Source of the DNA: Solilutibacter silvestris
Lineage (GTDB): Bacteria > Pseudomonadota > Gammaproteobacteria > Xanthomonadales > Xanthomonadaceae
Assembly (NCBI RefSeq): GCF_002895945.1
Contig: NZ_NPZB01000001.1
Location: forward strand, 1,503,501 to 1,567,500
DNA length: 64,000 bases
Direction of reading: 5' to 3'
Part shown: one piece after another, positions 60,701 to 64,000 of the stretch
How positions within the stretch are numbered: position 1 is the first letter of the stretch
Layout of the letters: each line of letters starts with the position of its first letter
Translations under genes and position numbers: made by a program
The notes under the pieces: generated by a model
What the model saw: the letters and a program-made list of their open reading frames with translations, nothing else
Told to the model about the DNA's origin: nothing
Database searches by the model: none

Positions 60701-61876
60701 ATGACAGCTGATGCTGACCAACGTCTCTACGCCCTCTGGCAGGAAGTCGATCTGCCGGAACGGGCTTATGAACTGGCTCTCCGCCGATACGAGGATCTGG
60801 GCGAGTGGCTCGCAAGGCCGCAATCGAGGCTGACGGCTTACGACACGCACGTCTTCGTTCAGGGCTCCTTCGCTTTCGGGACGCCGATTCGGCCGGTGAT
60901 CGAGGGGGAAGAGTTCGACCTCGACTTCTCGTGCAAGCTACGATCAGGGATCAGTCGGCAGACGCATACGCAGAAGCAACTGAAGAGGCTGGTCGGTGAC
61001 GAACTGGCCGACTACCGCACGGCTCGTGGTATTCAGAAGCCGCTGACGGAAAAGAACCGCTGCTGGCGCCTGGGTTACAAGGACGAGTTGCCGTTCCACA
61101 TGGATGTCGTGCCAGGCATCCGGGCCGACGATGCCCGTCGCCGCGTTCTGAGCGAAGCCATGCAAGTGGCAGGCATCGATGCCCAGTTGGCACAGGAAGT
61201 CGCTCGGCGTGCCCTATGGATCACGGACATGCAGCACAGCCACTATGCCCAGATCTCGGACGACTGGCCGTCCAGCAACCCGGGCGGCTACCAACTGTGG
61301 TTCCTTTCCCGCATGCATGGCGGCGTCAAACGGTATCTGGCCGAAGCGCAGGTTGATCCGGCGCCGGTGTACCGCAGCAAGACCCCGCTGCAGCAGGTTG
61401 TGCAGCTGCTAAAGCGGCACAGGGATGTCATGTTCCAGGATGACTCCGATCGCAAGCCGGTATCGATCATCCTGACCACTGTCGCGGGTGGCGCATACAT
61501 TGCAGGTGAATCGCTTTCCCAGACGATGCGTCGTGTGTTGCAGGCGATGGATGTAGTCCGCCGGTCGAACACGGACTTCATTCCCAATCCGGTCAATCCA
61601 GCGGAAAACTTCGCTGACCGGTGGACACGCCCCGATTGCACCCACCTGCAGCTCAAGGCGAATTTCCACCGCTGGATCGGTGAGGCCATGCGGGACTTCG
61701 GAAAAATCCTCGATGGCACGGATCCGCGCCAAGTCGTCGAATCCGCCGAAGATGCGCTCAAGCTGACCTTGCAGGAAGCGGTTCGTCGGCGTTTAGGGGT
61801 CATCGTCGGCACCCCGGCGATCGTGCGCAGCGTGCAGCTCCAAGGCGAACCGACCAGGCCTTGGGCCCATTGGTGA
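60701..61876 (+). CDS. CD-NTase (cGAS-like cyclic nucleotide synthase)
   Basis: 391 residues from ATG 60701, chosen over TTG 60683 because AAGGA lies seven bases upstream. Nucleotidyltransferase motif GSFAFGT (55-61) with Asp73, Asp75 and Asp135 as metal ligands. Makes the second messenger that activates Cap5 on phage infection. Cap5 partners are usually clade D or G enzymes; I cannot choose between them. Confidence 0.92.
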   Translation: MTADADQRLYALWQEVDLPERAYELALRRYEDLGEWLARPQSRLTAYDTHVFVQGSFAFGTPIRPVIEGEEFDLDFSCKLRSGISRQTHTQKQLKRLVGDELADYRTARGIQKPLTEKNRCWRLGYKDELPFHMDVVPGIRADDARRRVLSEAMQVAGIDAQLAQEVARRALWITDMQHSHYAQISDDWPSSNPGGYQLWFLSRMHGGVKRYLAEAQVDPAPVYRSKTPLQQVVQLLKRHRDVMFQDDSDRKPVSIILTTVAGGAYIAGESLSQTMRRVLQAMDVVRRSNTDFIPNPVNPAENFADRWTRPDCTHLQLKANFHRWIGEAMRDFGKILDGTDPRQVVESAEDALKLTLQEAVRRRLGVIVGTPAIVRSVQLQGEPTRPWAHW

Positions 61877-61879
61877 CGG

Positions 61880-62680
61880 ATGCGATTCACCGAAGAATCC
61901 ATCGATGAGTTGCTTGGATCATGGTCGAGGCTGCGGCGATCACCTGCTAAAGAGGCCGGCCTCGTCTCGGTCCATGGAATTCTGGCGTTCGAGCTCGAGC
62001 CGAAAGGCCTGCCCAAGATTGACGACGCTTATCGGGTTCGAATCGATATCCGGGTTGATCGCGATGACGAAGTGCCGGAGGTGTTCGAGCTTGATGGGCG
62101 GATATCGAGAGATGTAGATGAGCACGTAAACCCGGATGGTGATTTTTGTTTGGGATCACCTCTGGCTGTTCGCCTGAAGCTGGGCCGGCTGCCTAGCCTG
62201 ACCCATTTCGTCGATCAATGTGTTGTTCCGTTCCTCTACGCTGCATCGTGGCGCAGAAAGGGAGGCATTGGATGGCCGTTCAATGAACTGCCGCACTACA
62301 GCCCTGGCCTTCTGGATGATTACCAGCGGTTGCTGCGCGTGAGCACTGCCGCGAGCACCAGGTTGGCATTGGCCGCTCTGTGTGTCCGCCCCCGTGTGGC
62401 GAACAAGCTGCCTTGTCCCTGTGGCTGTGGACTTCGCCTCGGCAAGTGTTCGTATCGACAACACTTGGCCAGTTTGCGCCCCTTCGCTACGCGCCCATAT
62501 TTTCGGCGTATTGCCGAAGACTTCGAGAGGCGGAAATTCTGCAATACCTCGGATGACCAAATCGACCCGCAAGCCGATATTCCGGATCTTTCCCCTCAAG
62601 CGCTAGATCGGATCCGTGCGGCAAGCCGCCACCTGGAAGCGGATTTTCATCCCACCAGTTCATTGCTCCCGGGAGTCTGA
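61880..62680 (+). CDS. CBASS E2-like protein with C-terminal Cys cluster (type II-short)
   Basis: 266 residues starting 3 bp after the CD-NTase stop. The ubiquitin E2-like core shows HVNPDGDFCLGSP with His82, Asn84 and Cys90 as expected active residues. The tail has Cys179, Cys181, Cys183, Cys190 and His195 (CPCGCGLRLGKC), like a SEC-C zinc motif. No E1 or JAB gene accompanies it, so this is the short type II layout, in which the E2-like protein is thought to conjugate the CD-NTase and prime it. Confidence 0.85.
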   Translation: MRFTEESIDELLGSWSRLRRSPAKEAGLVSVHGILAFELEPKGLPKIDDAYRVRIDIRVDRDDEVPEVFELDGRISRDVDEHVNPDGDFCLGSPLAVRLKLGRLPSLTHFVDQCVVPFLYAASWRRKGGIGWPFNELPHYSPGLLDDYQRLLRVSTAASTRLALAALCVRPRVANKLPCPCGCGLRLGKCSYRQHLASLRPFATRPYFRRIAEDFERRKFCNTSDDQIDPQADIPDLSPQALDRIRAASRHLEADFHPTSSLLPGV

Positions 62681-62791
62681 CTGCGTGCACCGGGTCGACT
62701 GTTCAGGTGACCGAAAATTGATGGTCAGGTCGCTGACTCGCCAGTGGTACCTTGATCGCAGACCTTGTTGTTCCATCTATGAGGCAATGCC

Positions 62792-64000
62792 ATGGCTTCG
62801 GTTGCAGAGCAAATCCAGAGCGCAAACGAGGCCATCTGCCAGAACATCGCGGCCTTAGGCGAGCAGCGCCCACTGTTGTCGCAGAACGTGCTCGCGCAGC
62901 TTCGCAATCTGGTCGAGGGAGTCATCGTTCGCCTGCACCTTGGCGCTGATGGCGCAGAGTTTCGCTATGAGGCCGTCGAGCCCGCTTTGGCCTACATTCG
63001 GAGTCAAGGAAAACTCAACTTTCTCGGCCGCTTTCACAAGTTGCTGCAAGCCACTGCCTCGCATTACACCCTGGACGGCGATGCTTCCGAGCGGCTGATG
63101 CTCAAATACTACGAATACCTGCATCGCCTGCGCAGTCTGGTCTGGACTACTTGCGGCAAGAGCGTTTTGGCCAATTTGGAATCGTTTCCGGTCGATTTGG
63201 ATCCGTCCCTGCGCGAGTATCACTTAAAAATATCCGAGCGCATCGAGGCCGTGCGCAATACGAAACTAGATCGGGAGGTCGGCGCGCGCTACTACATCCA
63301 TAAGATCCGGCCGTTCTTCGTCGAAGGACATATCTACTACGAAGTGACCTTCCATCGCGCCGTGAACCGGGTGAGCAAGTTCGATCGCGCCATCGCTTTC
63401 ACCGACATTGACATCACCGACAAGTACTCCGCCTACCTAGTCTTGCAGCGCGAATCTATCCGGGTGCTCGATCAGGCGATGCCCATCACGATCATCCGCG
63501 CATGGGATGTGTCGATCCGCCCATGCGAGCTGACCAACTTCGCACGACTTCTTGGCATCAAGGCGAATGTTCAGAGCACCTCACCGGAGTTCCACTACCT
63601 GATGCACGGGCTTACAGCCACCTCTGGAAGCCTGCTGGATCTGATGGACATGGATGACGCGGAATATCGATCGATTCGTTTCGTTCCCAAGGTGGGAGAC
63701 AAGCCCGTCATCTTCTCGATCTTGGATGAAGCACGTCGGCTCATCCGGGCTCGAGCTCGGGGCTACAACCTCATCCGATACTTGATGCTCCGGATGCATA
63801 ACCAAACTATTAAGTTGCAGTATGCTTCTGAACCATGCCCATGGCTGTCGAATCTTTATCTGCAGATGGGTTGCACCCCGTTTGAGACAATGCCGTTTTG
63901 CACCTCGCCGAGGGGACACAATCCGCGCCTGTCGGATCTTGTCGAAGCCCTGGATGCTGGTGACCGGCGGCACGAGTTGCTCGCACGGCGGCTCCATACC
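62792..64000 (+). CDS. 5' part of a large unrecognised protein (runs off window)
   Basis: Open from ATG 62792 (MASVAEQIQSANEAICQNIA, GAGG seven bases upstream) through 403 codons to the window edge with no stop. A helical N-terminus (to about 130) is followed by mixed alpha/beta sequence (YYIHKIRPFFVEGHIYYEVTFH, FTDIDITDKYSAYLVL). High GC and good codon use support a real gene. It may be the N-terminal, non-catalytic part of a helicase- or nuclease-type defence protein, but no motif seen here proves that. Confidence 0.7.
   Translation, partial: MASVAEQIQSANEAICQNIAALGEQRPLLSQNVLAQLRNLVEGVIVRLHLGADGAEFRYEAVEPALAYIRSQGKLNFLGRFHKLLQATASHYTLDGDASERLMLKYYEYLHRLRSLVWTTCGKSVLANLESFPVDLDPSLREYHLKISERIEAVRNTKLDREVGARYYIHKIRPFFVEGHIYYEVTFHRAVNRVSKFDRAIAFTDIDITDKYSAYLVLQRESIRVLDQAMPITIIRAWDVSIRPCELTNFARLLGIKANVQSTSPEFHYLMHGLTATSGSLLDLMDMDDAEYRSIRFVPKVGDKPVIFSILDEARRLIRARARGYNLIRYLMLRMHNQTIKLQYASEPCPWLSNLYLQMGCTPFETMPFCTSPRGHNPRLSDLVEALDAGDRRHELLARRLHT

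Larger units (their letters stand above)
42130..64000 (+). mobile_element. Recombinase-trio genomic island with defence cargo (right end beyond window)
   Basis: Begins where IntI homology stops, followed by four overlapping mobility genes (42209-47714) and defence genes to the window edge. The design resembles Tn554-like elements and Gamma-Mobile-Trio islands, known to carry defence cargo. The exact left end and any terminal or direct repeats cannot be fixed without the right end. Confidence 0.75.

Noticed and set aside
42130..64000. Prophage
   Set aside because: No structural, packaging, lysis or replication genes; only recombinases and defence genes.
9050..64000. Insertion sequences
   Set aside because: No DDE transposase or IS inverted repeats seen; the array and island are built by tyrosine recombinases.

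Overview
The window looks like a chromosomal segment of a high-GC gammaproteobacterium, most likely from the Xanthomonadaceae/Lysobacteraceae. The evidence is an X-T4SS-like VirD4 gene, a DUF1615 lipoprotein, a Xanthomonas-like IntI and the codon bias of the flanks. The species cannot be named from sequence alone.

Layout. (1) 1-8346 is ordinary host chromosome: end of an unidentified gene, a dicarboxylate/amino-acid:cation symporter, tRNA-Ala(CGC), VirD4, a serine hydrolase, a DUF1615 lipoprotein, an Mpo1-like membrane protein and a small operon (DUF1993, NIPSNAP-like, secreted protein). (2) About 8600-40855 is a large sedentary chromosomal integron. I count 59 attC sites, 58 of them 106-112 bp and one of 60 bp. 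They delimit 59 cassettes, numbered here C1 (next to attI, right) to C59 (left). Cassette genes lie almost all on the minus strand, reading away from attI, and each cassette's own attC lies on the left of its gene in window coordinates. Duplicated cassettes prove this, because they share the left attC but not the right one. A remnant without its attC marks the distal (left) end. Cargo is typical of such arrays: small membrane proteins, lipoproteins, acetyltransferases, NTF2-like and VOC proteins, and two toxin-antitoxin cassettes placed backwards with their own sigma70 promoters. Ten cassettes have no convincing gene, including one family present four times. (3) 40849-42142 holds attI and the integron integrase gene, divergent from the array.

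(4) From about 42130 to the right edge lies a separate mobile genomic island that cuts off the C-terminal tail of the integrase just after its catalytic tyrosine. It opens with four overlapping genes: three tyrosine recombinases and a small HTH/coiled-coil protein, resembling Tn554-like or Gamma-Mobile-Trio elements. Its cargo is a defence island: a small XRE-regulated cluster, a Nudix-domain protein, a type I restriction-modification operon (hsdR-hsdM-hsdS) translationally coupled to an OLD/DUF3696-type ATPase and a PLD-like partner, then a short type II CBASS (HNH-SAVED effector, CD-NTase, E2-like protein with a C-terminal Cys cluster), and the 5' part of an unrecognised large gene that runs off the window.

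The window therefore shows two layers of gene capture: an integron that stockpiles single genes, then a recombinase-driven defence island that landed in the integron integrase and may have frozen the array.
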